A stretch of DNA of 64,000 nt from Polytrichum commune (lineage: Eukaryota; Streptophyta; Polytrichopsida; Polytrichales; Polytrichaceae). The position numbers and the translations under genes were made by a program. Of the stretch, positions 50,970 through 61,723 are shown piece after piece; position 1 is the first letter of the stretch; every line of letters begins with the position of its first letter. A model generated the notes under the pieces. It ran no database searches. It saw only the letters and a program-made list of their open reading frames with translations, and was not told where the DNA came from. The DNA lies in assembly GCA_950295325.1 (NCBI GenBank), contig OX485807.1, positions 50,580,796-50,644,795 of the forward strand, written 5' to 3'.

Positions 50970-52130
50970 TATATTATTTGGGCAAAAAATGATACTCTCG
51001 GTAAAAAATTATAGTAATACATAACTCCACATGGTAATCCACACCAATTAGACAAAATAATGTAGACTTTGAGGATGATGTTATCTAGAGTTAACAATAG
51101 GTAGTTTCATTATTGTATACTACTTTTTCAAAAGAAAAACAATCTATGAAAGGAGGATTTAAACCTAAGCGATCTAGTTAATCTTGAGGTCAAGTTAACT
51201 TTGAGTGTGGCCATGGCCCATGATACTATTCGTCAATTATAGATAACCCTAACTTCCCAATCTTGTGAAAAATTTGTTTTGAGAGCATTTCACTCATGGA
51301 CAAGTTTTGAGGTTAAATTGAGATTTATACATAGGATCTTGAAATATGGTAGATGAGCTATTTCAAGGGCAAAAATGGCCATGAACAATCTCTTGGATTT
51401 TTAGATTAAAACAGTTGAAGGAAGAGATGTACAAGACAAATGTCGTATTTTATCCCCCAAAATGGACCTTTGACCAATCAAAGTCACATTGAAAATGAGG
51501 ATAATCCTTGTGTGATCCGATAGTTGGGAAGAACTCCATAGTTGAGCACCTCCATAGATTCTCACGCCAAAATATGCAAACCACAACAAGCTAGCCACCT
51601 TGCATTTGGAGTATGAACATTGTCTAATGTTTCTTACTACATATATGCAAAGAATTCCTCATAAATCAAAGAGTGTCCAAAAGTAAAGTTGAATAGTCAA
51701 TGTGACCATTTTTTTTTTAATTTTTTACATGAACATCAACAAATACTCCACTTTTACCCAAATAAAATCATTGACGTGCATGCAAAGTTTGAATCATAGT
51801 GAAAGCCGTTGATTGGAGTCAACACCGTCGCATGAGCTCCCAACACAACTAGAAACACGACCACTTCCCACTTTGACATTTTCTCACACATTCATCTCCA
51901 AATTTGCGAGACTCGTGTGTCTATGGGTAGATATGCATGTCAACTTGATTCTTACAGTTTATTTTGATCGCATATGAATAGTTAAGTGGGGTTGACGTAG
52001 GGAAGAAATCATCCATCAACCTATAAATGGTTGCTTGAGAAGCTAGGGGTTAAGTTAAGTGGATGATTGATACTCCCATAGAATACTTACTTGTGTTGAT
52101 TCCTCCACAACAATCGTTAACATCTATTAA
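50970..52130. other. No gene seen between MITE copies
   Basis: AT-rich sequence without coherent open frames or tandem repeats. Confidence 0.4.
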
Positions 52131-52136
52131 AGTTAA

Positions 52137-52364
52137 CTACACCAAATATGATATTTAATGTGACTTACTATTTGGATTTACATGGTGTTATATCTTTTTA
52201 CCATTGAAATTTTTTTTACCAAGTAAAGTTGTCAATGTTCTATAATGTCCAAAATATGTATTTAACATCTGTTGGTAAAATATGAGATGTACAGTAAATA
52301 GATATAGCATTGCGTAATTTCAAATAGTAAGTCACACTAAATATCATATTTAGTGTAGCAGTTG
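52137..52364. mobile_element. ~228-bp MITE with ~40-bp inverted repeats, TTTAGTGTCA family
   Basis: The left end CTACACCAAATATGATATTT continues into a GTGACTTACTATTTGG-type stretch. The right end mirrors it as CAAATAGTAAGTCACACTAA then ATATCATATTTAGTGTAG. The layout matches the intronic copy at 33.4 kb. Confidence 0.8.
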
Positions 52365-52554
52365 ACCGTGCCCTTAGGAAACCATTAATGAATACGGAGT
52401 TGTTTGTTGATGATGTGCTTGTTGGCATAAAAATTGACTGCCATAGTTGTGCTCTAATTTTGCTCTCCATCGACAAAGCGGAGGAGCAAGGCAAGTCCAT
52501 CCTAAGTTGTAGGATGTTGTTCTCAACGAATTCAATGAAACTGCGAGGGCATGT

Positions 52555-52800
52555 AAGTACGCTAAATATTGTATTCAGTGTTGAATGGTATTTTATGTCA
52601 CCGTGCTCGTGCTACCTTGCTTTTACTTCATCCACTTTTAGTTTGGTAGATTTTGCATCCTAACATTTATGTAATGCAATATTATTAGGGACGATTCAGA
52701 TTTGGATGGAAAACCACTTAGAAAGTGACAGTCTTTGCAACATTGTAAGCTATAATGCCTCAACTTTTTAACATTGTATACAATGCTTAGTGCAGTGAAT
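52555..52800. mobile_element. Degraded copy of the TTTAGTGTCA MITE family
   Basis: Left part GCTAAATATTGTATTCAGTG and later GGATGGAAAACCACTTAGAA, then GCAACATTGTAAGCTATAAT, follow the order of copies A and B. The right inverted repeat is not preserved. Confidence 0.6.
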
Positions 52801-52811
52801 GCAACACATGT

Positions 52812-53085
52812 ACTAGAGTAGAGGCACCCATATTGACCACTTTAAGATATTGTGCGCCAAATCTTGAGAAGTATAAAGCAGTGCAATTTTTTCATGTGTA
52901 GGAAGATAGAAATAAGGAGGACTGCAATTTTTCCGGTAATTTTATTCCTTAAATTCAAAATACTATGAAATTCAAAAACCAATAGTTGACTCGAACATAT
53001 TACCAATGTTTGGAGTTCGCCACAACCACTCATTCTTTCTCACTCAAAACCAAGACATGTGTCATGGAACTATTGGTTCCGTCCT
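52812..53085. repeat. Dispersed repeat, copy 1 (second copy at 56538)
   Basis: Begins near GAGTAGAGGC. It shares with the 56538 copy, in the same orientation: CGCCAAATCT, GAGAAGTA, AAGATAGAAAT, AGGAGGA, GAGTTTGCC-type text and GACATGTGTCATGG. Roughly 270 bp. Its nature (LTR or TIR fragment) is not clear. Confidence 0.6.
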
Positions 53086-53195
53086 TATCAAAATTCAATC
53101 CCAACTCAATCGAAATTCCGGTACCCTATGTATTGCCAATGGGGTCTTGATCAGGAATAGACACATCTACTACAACTGATCTATGTGTCAAATTA

Positions 53196-53674
53196 GGGTT
53201 GTTTCACACTATGGTTGTCCAAGTCGAGAGGCCGTGGGATTGAATGGCCAAACTTTGTTGAGAGTCCAAAGAAATGGGCTGAAAATAGCCAATTAAATAT
53301 AGGAAACGGAGCCTTCGGCCAGGCATAGTGTGAAGCCTCCAAAGGCCAAGCCCAAAGTCGAAAGGAAGAAAGAGCATCTCTCTGCCCAAAACAACCCCTC
53401 CAATCTAACGCCCAAGATCTTGTCAATGATTGATTTTCTTTATGACAAAAAACCGATGGACTCTCGACCAAAGTTTGAGTCTTCATTCTTGTCCAACCCA
53501 AACTTCCTTCGAGAGTCCGTCACCTTTGTAAAAAAGTAGGCATTTTAAATTACGACAACCTCTGGACTTTGGCCTGTAGTGTGAAGGGTCGAGAGACCAA
53601 ATTCCTGGTTTCTTGCAACCCGATTGGTGGGAATCGACGACCTCTCGACCTTCGGCCATAGTGTGAAGCAGCCC
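53196..53674. mobile_element. Tourist-like (PIF/Harbinger) MITE with TTA duplication
   Basis: The 479-bp element starts GGGTTGTTTCACACTATGG and ends as the inverse of GGGCTGCTTCACACTATGG. TTA flanks it on both sides (53193-53195 and 53675-53677). The 3-bp TTA target duplication and GGG-start ends are the hallmarks of Tourist/PIF-Harbinger MITEs. A related copy in inverted orientation lies at 62129-62641, sharing the CTAACG/GATCTTGAC and CCAAAACAACCCCTCCAATC text. Confidence 0.85.
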
Positions 53675-53763
53675 TTAGTTTCAGTTTCATTTCCAGTCAC
53701 TGGAGTCAGCTTCAGAGCTACAATAAAGGGGGAGAATTGACCCGCTAGTTGCAGATGAACATG

Positions 53764-54246
53764 TTGAGTTTAAGAAATAACCGGTTGAAGTTCAAGACTT
53801 CAAAAAAATTAACGATGATTTTAGAGGATACAATGAAATGTACCTCAACACGTTAGTAAAGAAAAACCGAAAGATCACAACATATAACCACTTGGACTTG
53901 GAAACATTAGGGTCTTGACCGATTATGTCCAAAAATCTCACTGGACACTTCAAAGATATTAAACCAAAGCATGGTCTGGCCGTTTCATCTCTGTCACCAC
54001 ACGTGTAAGTTAACTAAGCTTACTTAAAATGGGGCAAAGTTATGGAGGGGTGGAGCACTGCCCGGGAAGTTTTGGGGCATAGGCAGGCAAGATCCTAGTG
54101 ATTCTAAATCTTGCCAGTTACATGTTGACGTCTTCCGGGTTTGCTTGCATTCATTTGAGGTATATTCTTCCATAGATTCCTCTAAATGATGGGTGATTCT
54201 CCTTAAGTCTCGAACTTCAACCAGTTATTTTTCAAACTCAACCGGT
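53764..54246. repeat. Inverted repeat arms with AACCGGTT motif
   Basis: GTTGAGTTTAAGAAATAACC then GGTTGAAGTTCAAG (53764-53797) is mirrored by CTCGAACTTCAACCAGTTAT then TTTTCAAACTCAACCGG near 54208-54244. Arms are about 35 bp. The words match the tandem array inside the element at 62823-63675, suggesting a related but different element. Confidence 0.6.
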
Positions 54247-54729
54247 TTATTTGTAACTAACCTCCGGTTCTTTCCGAGCAGTGGGGTGGAGAACAATTCA
54301 ATTTTTTGCAAATGAAAATTTTGAATGTCCTATGTTGAGGTTATGTTGGAACTGTGCAGGTTAAGAGTTTCTGTTTGAAATTATGAAGGTTTACAACGCC
54401 TTCCCTCAAGGGACATGAACAATGCCTTTTTTAAAATAAAAAATTGTTTCTTTAATCTTAAAGGAGCCCACCTTCCGAGAGGAGGGAAATACCCTCACCG
54501 TGACGCTTGGTTGAGCATGACCGTGGTATAGAAAAATAGGCTCCCGTTCACGTTGGTGTATAAACCAAACCCTGATGATACTTTTATTTATTTATTTTGT
54601 TTACTCAAAACTTATGGCACTTATGTAAATTGATCAATTTTTCTTTCTTTCAAGTTATATGGTCATGCATTTATGCATTTCGTTTTATGTTTCAAAAGAA
54701 TTCAATTTGTATATGAAGCCCATACATGA

Positions 54730-55182
54730 TGTAAGGTAGTTGACCCATTCCTGACCACCACCCACCCCATTTTGCAACTTAGGCCAACCTATTTCTGTGC
54801 ATCACAACATCATTCTATGTTCAATGTTGACATGTCATGGTCAAAATCCAGCTCAGTCAAATGCTAGTGATTATGTTGACAACTGGGTTAATATTGCAAG
54901 CATATTTAAGTCTCGTAGTTATTGATTGCGGGAATCAAGCATTCTTGGTTCTCTAACGATCGGTGATGGGGAAGAAGGTCGCCTTTATCATAAATATGAT
55001 CCGAAGAGAATATGCACTAATTTTTTTACATTTATTTGATTATTGCCAAAAAAAATCATGAAGAAATATGAATTGCTTCTTGTTTCTATTCCTCTACATG
55101 GAAGTAAATTTCTCTAATCATACCTAAACCACATATATGCTAAGTTGCTTAAGTGGTCAAGGAATGGGTCGGCTACCTCACA
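54730..55182. mobile_element. ~450-bp element with ~30-bp terminal inverted repeats
   Basis: The left end GTAAGGTAGTTGACCCATTC then CTGACCAC is mirrored at the right by GTGGTCAAGGAATGGGTCGG then CTACCTCAC. Only a few mismatches separate the arms. No convincing target duplication or coding frame. Superfamily unknown. Confidence 0.7.
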
Positions 55183-55310
55183 CGGTCCATCATATGTTCA
55201 TCTCAATACTAATAATTGCTTCTCAAGGAAAATACGTTAAAATTTTTGAAAGGCGAACTATGGTAAGGCATTTATAAGAAGAAGAGGTTGAGAAAAGTTG
55301 ACATGTATTA

Positions 55311-55647
55311 AAGTTATCCTTTAATTCAACCGGAGTTTTGATTGGGGGTTTTGTTGTTTTGCATACAAACTTTCCATGTCCACAAAGTTTTTGGTATATG
55401 CTTGGAGTCAATGTAGAGGAGTGAATGAAGAACATCATATTTTGGTTCGTTAGGGACCAAACTCATTTTAGCTCCTCTTTGGCATGCCGAAATGTGTCTA
55501 CCCCTAGATGAACAAATTTAAGATGTTCTTCATTCAGACCTCCACAACAACTCCAAGCACGCACCCAAAAACTTACTGGGGATGAAAAGTTTGTATGCAA
55601 GAAAACAATCTACCGATCGAAACTCCGGTTGAATTAAAATATAACTC
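55311..55647. repeat. Long inverted repeat (~130-bp arms, ~75-bp spacer)
   Basis: The left arm (55311-55442) contains TTTAATTCAACCGGAGTTTT, GCATACAAACTTT, AAGTTTTTGG, GCTTGGAGT and GAATGAAGAACAT. The right arm (55519-55647) has the same landmarks inverted. The pairing is imperfect but continuous. Confidence 0.75.
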
Positions 55648-56246
55648 TCTCGTCTTGGAAAATTGGCAACAAGGATGTTTGACATGCATGACAATCAATA
55701 CGAGCTTTCAGTGGGGATGAAATATCATCCACCACGTTTTGAAGTCGAATCGATCACACCAGCTTTCACACATCACCCATAGTTCAGTGATATGAGAAAG
55801 TGACCTAAATCATAAGTCTTGTTATATATGTACATGAATTGGTCTCTTAATCCTCGGCATTAGCACAAGATAATCTCCATCGATGATCTACCATATTCAC
55901 AAATCCCCTGAAACTTCTCCTTATACACATACACAAAATTAACTCCTAGTTCTCTTCAATCACCTTCAACTTTATAACAACTTTGCAACCAACAAAGCCA
56001 AGTTGTCCAGTCGACTCTCCTCCTGAGTCACAACCTTGCATTATTATAAAAAAACCATAAAAAAATAAAAAACAATGTATTGTTGTTTGCAATAAAATCA
56101 CACATGTGGGGCGCTGAATCGGTGGTGGTCAAATGCCCGGAGCCGCTGAAATTTATGGCTAGAAATGAATGTAAGATCAGAATCCCCGACATGCTGGGTG
56201 CCGATCTCATGGAGAATTTTCTAACTATGGGCCGTGCTAGATATTA

Positions 56247-56535
56247 GGGCCACGTCACACACGAGACCGAGTGCCCGTGACCATCGCACTTCAAGCACTC
56301 TCATTGGTGGAAAAGGCGGAGCCGGTCCAAGTTCGCTACTTCACGCTACGCTTGAGGGACCAACGGAGTATGTGGATGCAAGGTGGAGGTTAAGTCCACA
56401 TGGTTTCTTGCGTGGCATCGAATGGATCATGTTGCGTGGTCACGGGGATTGTTTTCAAAAACCACCTCTTGGAGGTAGGTTTGACACAAAACCGGGAGAC
56501 CGTGGCACTCCGAACGCTCACAACTGTTGAGTAGT
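56247..56535. mobile_element. Possible Tourist-like end, truncated
   Basis: TTA followed by GGGCCACGTCACACACGAGA resembles a Tourist TIR and the similar GGGCCACTTCACACATGAGA at about 50519. No matching right end was found in either place. The interior GC content is higher than its surroundings. Confidence 0.35.
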
Positions 56536-56537
56536 TA

Positions 56538-56835
56538 TATTAGGGTAGAGGCGTCCATAACTGAATACTTAAGAGATCATACGCCAAATCTGGAGAAGTA
56601 GAAGGCGGTGTAAATTTTCCCCGTGTAAAAAGATAGAAATCAGGAGGATTATAAAGTCGTTGGTGATTTTCTTTCTTAAATTGAAATCAAAGTGAAAATT
56701 TGAAGTTGAAAGTTGGCCTAATCACGTGAACAATGTCTAGAGTTTGCCATAACCGCTCAATTTGAGATGAATTCCTCTTCACTTTAGCACTCATAACCTG
56801 GGACATGTGTCATGGCACTATCGATCCTTTAGCGA
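56538..56835. repeat. Dispersed repeat, copy 2
   Basis: Homologous to 52812-53085 in the same orientation, with the landmarks listed there, and diverged by many substitutions and small indels. Confidence 0.6.
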
Positions 56836-56865
56836 TACCGTAATTGAAGTTGGAGACTTGGCGTT

Positions 56866-56977
56866 AGTTTCCATATAAGCCGCTTCGCTCACCAAATTCT
56901 AATGGAAATGTAGATTCCACCTGGTAGCATCTACATTTCCACTAGAATTTGGTGGGTGAGCAACCTATATGGAAACT
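56866..56977. repeat. 112-bp foldback: ~50-bp arms with a 13-bp loop
   Basis: Left arm 56866-56915 starts AGTTTCCATATAAGC and ends GGAAATGTAGAT. Right arm 56929-56977 begins ATCTACATTTCC and ends CTATATGGAAACT. A few bulges interrupt the stem. It could be a small MITE or a miRNA-like hairpin. Confidence 0.8.
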
Positions 56978-57154
56978 GATTCTTAGAAACCGTGAAGTGT
57001 GGAGAGCTATTTTAACCACCCATGGCCAAAATATTTATATTGAAATCAATCCTAGCACGATCAAAATTACGGCACCCTATAGAATCCCGGTCATGAATAT
57101 ATCATGTGGGAGGACCCCACATGATAGAGATTCATTGAGATAGCGTATGGTTGA

Positions 57155-57303
57155 GGGCTCAATCACATATGACTTTACACTATGCTTGAGGGCCCATGAC
57201 CACACTACATGATTTTGGAAGTGTCTTGGGACGGCCTTTCGACGCTTCTTTTGGTCTTTCACAATTTCATAGTCAGACTCTTGGATCATGTGTGAAATGG
57301 CCC
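57155..57303. mobile_element. Possible ~150-bp Tourist-like MITE
   Basis: The left end GGGCTCAATCACATATGA is roughly mirrored by the right end TCATGTGTGAAATGGCCC. No clear target duplication was seen. Confidence 0.4.
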
Positions 57304-57334
57304 TTGGATGGGGCATGGTGCCTTAAATCCGAGG

Positions 57335-57990
57335 CCTTAACCCAGACCCCATGGAAAGTTTGAGGTTGAGCCACGTAAGGTTAGAATAATACTCGGATGG
57401 GTAACCTTCCTGGCACTTCATATGTGATGCACCTTACCGGCTACGATTCACCCAATTATTATGGGGATAATCCAAGTGAGCACAATATTTTAAACCAACT
57501 GTATGGGAGCCTAGGGGCTTGCCCTTAGGGGAGATAGGTGTCAACATGCTTGCCTATGCCCATTCAAAGTGTTCATCTTTCAAAGAAGACAATAGTCTTA
57601 GGGCCCCCTCTAATTCTTGTAATGTGTGTTTTGGGATTGCATATAGAGTTAGACCAACTCGAAAATGAAGCAACACCATACTTCATGCCGCTAGAATAGT
57701 ACTTGGATGGGTGACCTTCATAGCACTTGATATTCAATGCACCATACCAACTACAATCCACCCATTCACAACGGGGGTTTCAACCAACCATCTGGGAAAA
57801 CTAGGGGCTTGCCCTCATGAGAAAATAGGTGCTAGTCGGCTTGTCTGTGCAAGTTCAAGATGTCCACCTTCAAAAAGAGGCAAGAGTCTTGGACCCCCGC
57901 TAATTCTTGTAATGCATGGTTTGAGATTTACATACAAACTTAGACCAACTCGAAAATGAAGCAACACCATAATTCAAGTCAGTGGCAACA
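57335..57990 (+). repeat. 310-bp tandem repeat containing 5S-rRNA-like sequence
   Basis: AGAATAATACTCGGATGGGT then AACCTTCCTGGCACTTC (57383-) and AGAATAGTACTTGGATGGGT then GACCTTCATAGCACTTG (57693-) are 310 bp apart. Both resemble the 3' half of plant 5S rRNA (AGTAGTACTAGGATGGGTGA then CCTCCTGGGAAGTCC), which holds the internal C-box promoter. In the first copy the resemblance extends upstream over CCAGACCCCATGGAAAG (5S: CCGGATCCCATCAGAAC). The copies also share GGGGCTTGCCCT, TAATTCTTGTAATG and CGAAAATGAAGCAACACCAT. This may be a Cassandra-type TRIM, a 5S-derived SINE or a relic of a 5S array. Confidence 0.6.
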
Positions 57991-58142
57991 TATTGGCAAT
58001 ATTGGAGTCATTATTCGTTCTAATGTGGGGTCCTCACTCCCACCGAATGCGTAGATGCTTTAGCCGTGGGGGTAGTGATTATTCATCACATGCGAAAATC
58101 TAGACCAACACCTGAAAATCAAATTGTCAAGGGTAGAATTAA

Positions 58143-58535
58143 CCCTTAAACGACAGAGCAAGCCCGAGGGGCTTGATTTCTACATAATCTTCTCTGTAGC
58201 TCTTCCGGTACTCAACTTTTCACTTATTTTTTGATATCATTCTAATCACCTTCTTATGATACATTCACAAAGTGAACTTTTACAATTGAAATCACAATTT
58301 GTATGAGTGATTTGTGCTTTGAAAGGATTGTGGTAGGTAGGTTGGGGTTGCACACAACCTTGTAGGAGGTTGCAAGCTCATCATTGATTGGCTCATTCAT
58401 GATGCCCAAGTTCAAAAAGTGCACTATTCATGATGCCCAAGTTCAAAAAGTGCACTATTCATGATGCCCAAGCATAAAAGATGCCGTGATCCAATTTGGG
58501 GTTGCCCGCCCAAGCCATGAATTGTCGTTTAAGGG
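58143..58535. mobile_element. MITE with TTAA duplication and CCC ends (piggyBac-like)
   Basis: The 393-bp segment starts CCCTTAAACGACA and ends with its exact inverse TGTCGTTTAAGGG, flanked by TTAA on both sides (58139-58142 and 58536-58539). TTAA duplication plus CCC-initial ends is the piggyBac pattern. A Harbinger element with a TAA/TTA duplication is the alternative. It contains 2.5 copies of a 31-bp tandem repeat (58395-58472, ATTCATGATGCCCAAG...). No coding frame. Confidence 0.65.
58395..58472. repeat. 31-bp tandem repeat, ~2.5 copies
   Basis: Units start at 58395, 58426 and 58457 with ATTCATGATGCCCAAG. The first two are identical through TTCAAAAAGTGCACT. It is internal to the TTAA-flanked MITE. 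Confidence 0.9.
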
Positions 58536-58551
58536 TTAAGTAACATAAACA

Positions 58552-58698
58552 TTATTCATGTCCATAACAATGTTTTGTGGGATTGATAGTATTCCATGGA
58601 ATATTCTTGGATATTTCCCACATCCAATATGGAAATATCCAAGAATATTATGTGGAGTACTATCATTCCCACAAAACATTGTTATGGATCTGAATATT
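58552..58698. repeat. Near-perfect 147-bp foldback
   Basis: Arms 58561-58618 and 58631-58688 (58 bp each) pair with few mismatches around a 12-bp loop. The pairing continues about 10 bp outward with one bulge. The left arm starts TCCATAACAATGTTTTGTGG and the right arm ends with its inverse. It lies 16 bp to the right of the TTAA-flanked MITE. It is either a hairpin MITE or a miRNA/siRNA precursor-like sequence. Confidence 0.85.
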
Positions 58699-59030
58699 GT
58701 TATGAAGGCATTGCTAAGTGCCCATTTGATTACATATTAATACATTGGAGTTACTTGTAATATAAATAAGATGGAACATAGGTTTAGTCTTGAACCCTGA
58801 GATTATGAGAATTAACATAAAGTTACCCAAGTTTTCCCTAATGCTTAAATTATCTTACACAAAGAGTGGTGTTGGGCTATCAAAAACTGGCTTTCTAGCT
58901 TGTCCTACTAGGATGGGTGGGTCAAGCCAATCTTGCATAGGGTGATCCATGATTTAGGACAACGGGTCCCATGCACATACGCTATTTTAGATCTTACTAT
59001 TATTTCAAAGTTTTAAAGGTAGGGAGGAGG

Positions 59031-60226
59031 CACTACTAGGAAAGGGGGTCCTTTCACACACAAAAACAACACAAAATTAACACTTTTCAAGGACCATGAC
59101 ACATGTCGTGGGTAGTTGCAGCCACTGTGCAGAAGGTGTCATCTTGGACCAGTCCTAATTTTTAACACATGAGATGTCGGAATCGTGTCGTGGTTTTAAT
59201 TAGCAAGTATAGACTTTGACCTCGATCAGCGGTAATTTTTTATTATGAATAATTTATGTAAAGTTTAATTAGTGCATATCACATTAAAAATGATTTTGTA
59301 AGGTAGGTGCCTACCACTGAAGCCCTAACCGGGCCACTTATAACCTAACCCACCTTCCCTAGGGGGTTACAAACCACCTACAAATCCAAGTATAGGGCGC
59401 GGAAGGCCAAGGGATTCTAACCATGCACCTCATGGTTCCCACTTGGAGGCCTTAGCCACTATTGTCTATTATTTATAATTTACTACCTATGGTTTATTAT
59501 TTACAGTCTACTATTTATTATTTACTTCATACTATTTATGATCTACTATCTATTTTTAATTTTTAATAGTATATTATTTAATTTTAATGTACTATTATTT
59601 ATTTTACTATTTTACTATTTACTATTTACGGTCTTTTATTATTATTTATTTATTATAGTATATTGTTTATTATTTACGGCATGTTATAATTATTTACTGT
59701 TTATAGTATAATATATACTATTTACGGCATGTTATTATTATTTACTCTTTATTGTATATTAGTTACTATTTATGGCATGTTAGTATTATTGTCTGTTTAT
59801 ATTATATTATTAAATATTTATGCCATGGTCTTATTATTTACTGTTTATAGTATATTGGTTACTATATACCCTGAAATATTTCATGTTTATTATTTACTAA
59901 GTACTATTACAATGCTTTGATGTCGGATGAATGAAAAATACACTTGTATGCGGTAATTGCCTCTCTCTTATCTTAGTAATTAATGAAGTAGGTGACTTAT
60001 ATCTAGGTCTAAATCTAGCTAGAAGATCTATAAAACGCATTAATTATAGAACATTCCTTCATGGACTTTTTGTATGACACAAAAGTGACACAACTCCCAC
60101 ACATGTAAAAAATGTGTCGCGGAGCTCAAAATTTGAGCCCCAAATTCGAGTGTATGCAAATATCCCACACAGGGGGCCCTCCGTATCATAGGGGTATGTT
60201 AGAAAGGACCCCCATTCCTTCTAGTG
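59031..60226. mobile_element. Non-autonomous CACTA (EnSpm) transposon
   Basis: The 1,196-bp element begins CACTACTAGGAAAGGGGGTC and ends as the inverse of CACTAGAAGGAATGGGGGTC. The flanking target duplication is AGG (59028-59030 and 60227-60229), the 3-bp size expected of CACTA. A TGTCG(T/C)GG word recurs near both ends (59103, 59186, 60115), like the subterminal transposase-binding repeats of this superfamily. The centre is a 48-bp-period minisatellite. No transposase is present. Confidence 0.88.
59580..59875. repeat. 48-bp-period AT-rich minisatellite inside the CACTA element
   Basis: The landmark ACGGCATG (and variants ACGGTC, ATGGCATG, ATGCCATG) recurs at 59628, 59676, 59724, 59772 and 59820, exactly 48 bp apart. 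The unit is built of TATTTAC/TTTATAGTATAT words. About six copies. Confidence 0.85.
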
Positions 60227-60229
60227 AGG

Positions 60230-61306
60230 TCCCAAAACTTTTTCCCAACTTTCAAAATAGGTTCCAATACAGATAGGTTCCAATACACGACTAGCTAACA
60301 AACTCTTAATAGAAAGTTTTCTCAAAGAAGGATCAAACTTATTGTGTCACATCAACCCCATTACGAGTGCAAGCAACTGTTGGCGGTGGCCTTCTATTGT
60401 TGGTGAGATTGATGAAAATGACGGGTGCATAGAATGATACTTAGATTTACTTGGGAATTTTTTGGACGAGTCATGATCCGAACCAATGTTGGGTGGGTAT
60501 TTAATTTTGTTACTAACCTCTAGTTTTAATTTTTGAACACAAATTAGAAGCAAACAACCTTTAATTACAAAGTTTTGGGAGTTCTTACAATAAAAGAACA
60601 TTTGGTCCCAATTATTCAAATATTCAAAAATCCCACAATTTCCATGATAGAATTGGTAAAGAACCATCGATTTTTTGGATTTTTATTTGGTTTATTTGGT
60701 TTAACTTTAATTTTAATTTAGAACCACGGTTATGAATCAAGAATTTTTTTAAAATTTGAGAACCATGGTTAAAAATGTAAAGAACCGCCTTGATAACTAG
60801 CAGGGGTTTGTGCCAATTTTAATACCCGCCCAACATTCATCCAAACACATTCAAGGCTACCATGGCTTGCATCTCCCTATCCTTGTGGCCTTTCTTCCTT
60901 GTGTGCTCCAAGAATAGTGCACTAAGAAAGTGGAACTATGTTCTTGTAAATGTTGAAGTTTAAGCTACACTTACAAATGAAGGTATAAACAAGTGAAATG
61001 CGAGAGATTTTCTAGAATCAAGAGAGATAGTAATCCAAAGCTTTTAGAGTTACAAAATTCCCAATGATAAAGTTTATATTTGGATTTTGGAGCTAGGACT
61101 GTCCATAGTACAACCACATGCCTTAAATATCCATTCAACTTTTTTGCTTGTAACCAATACGCATAGGAGAGGCATTGTCATTGGATTTGATTATTGCACT
61201 TCTAATTGGAGGGATCTGACACGTTGCTTGTGAGTGGACCTTAGGGTGATGCCCGAGTCTTGTAAAGGCAACAAAACGATGGCCACTCATATGGAGAGGT
61301 GATTGA
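60230..61306. other. No gene seen between the CACTA and hAT elements
   Basis: No coherent open frame. A GGTTCCAATAC word is repeated at about 60260. Otherwise unremarkable AT-rich DNA. Confidence 0.4.
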
Positions 61307-61314
61307 GAGCATGG

Positions 61315-61723
61315 CACGGGGGGTGCACTTCATTGTCAAGTTGAACACCACGTGCGATAAAACAAAATCTACTTTTTACATAAAGCATCACCAAAATGGT
61401 TCAAAAGTTTATGATTTTTTTTTCATGAGTAGATATACATAGTATCTATTACATAGTAAAAATTGGTAACCAAATTTGATGATTTGTTTTTTTTATAAAA
61501 CATACCGTTTCTAACTAGAATGACGCAACATTGAACTAAACAAATTACTACAAAAATGAAGATGACTAAAAATTTCAAAAAAATATACAAAAGATATTAT
61601 CAATGGTTATGTGTATGTAGAAAAAATATCATAATTTTAAAAATTATCTATGGCATGTAATATAGGGTAGCAAACTTTTATCGCACGTGGTTATGAAATG
61701 TAAGGGGGTGTGATCCCCCCGTG
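61315..61723. mobile_element. hAT-like MITE with perfect 8-bp duplication
   Basis: The 409-bp element starts CACGGGGGGTGCAC and ends GATCCCCCCGTG. It is flanked by GAGCATGG on both sides (61307-61314 and 61724-61731). An exact inverted CCACGTGCGATAAAA lies subterminally (61348-61362 and 61676-61690). The 8-bp target duplication and CA-initial, G-rich end are typical of hAT. No coding frame. Confidence 0.85.
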
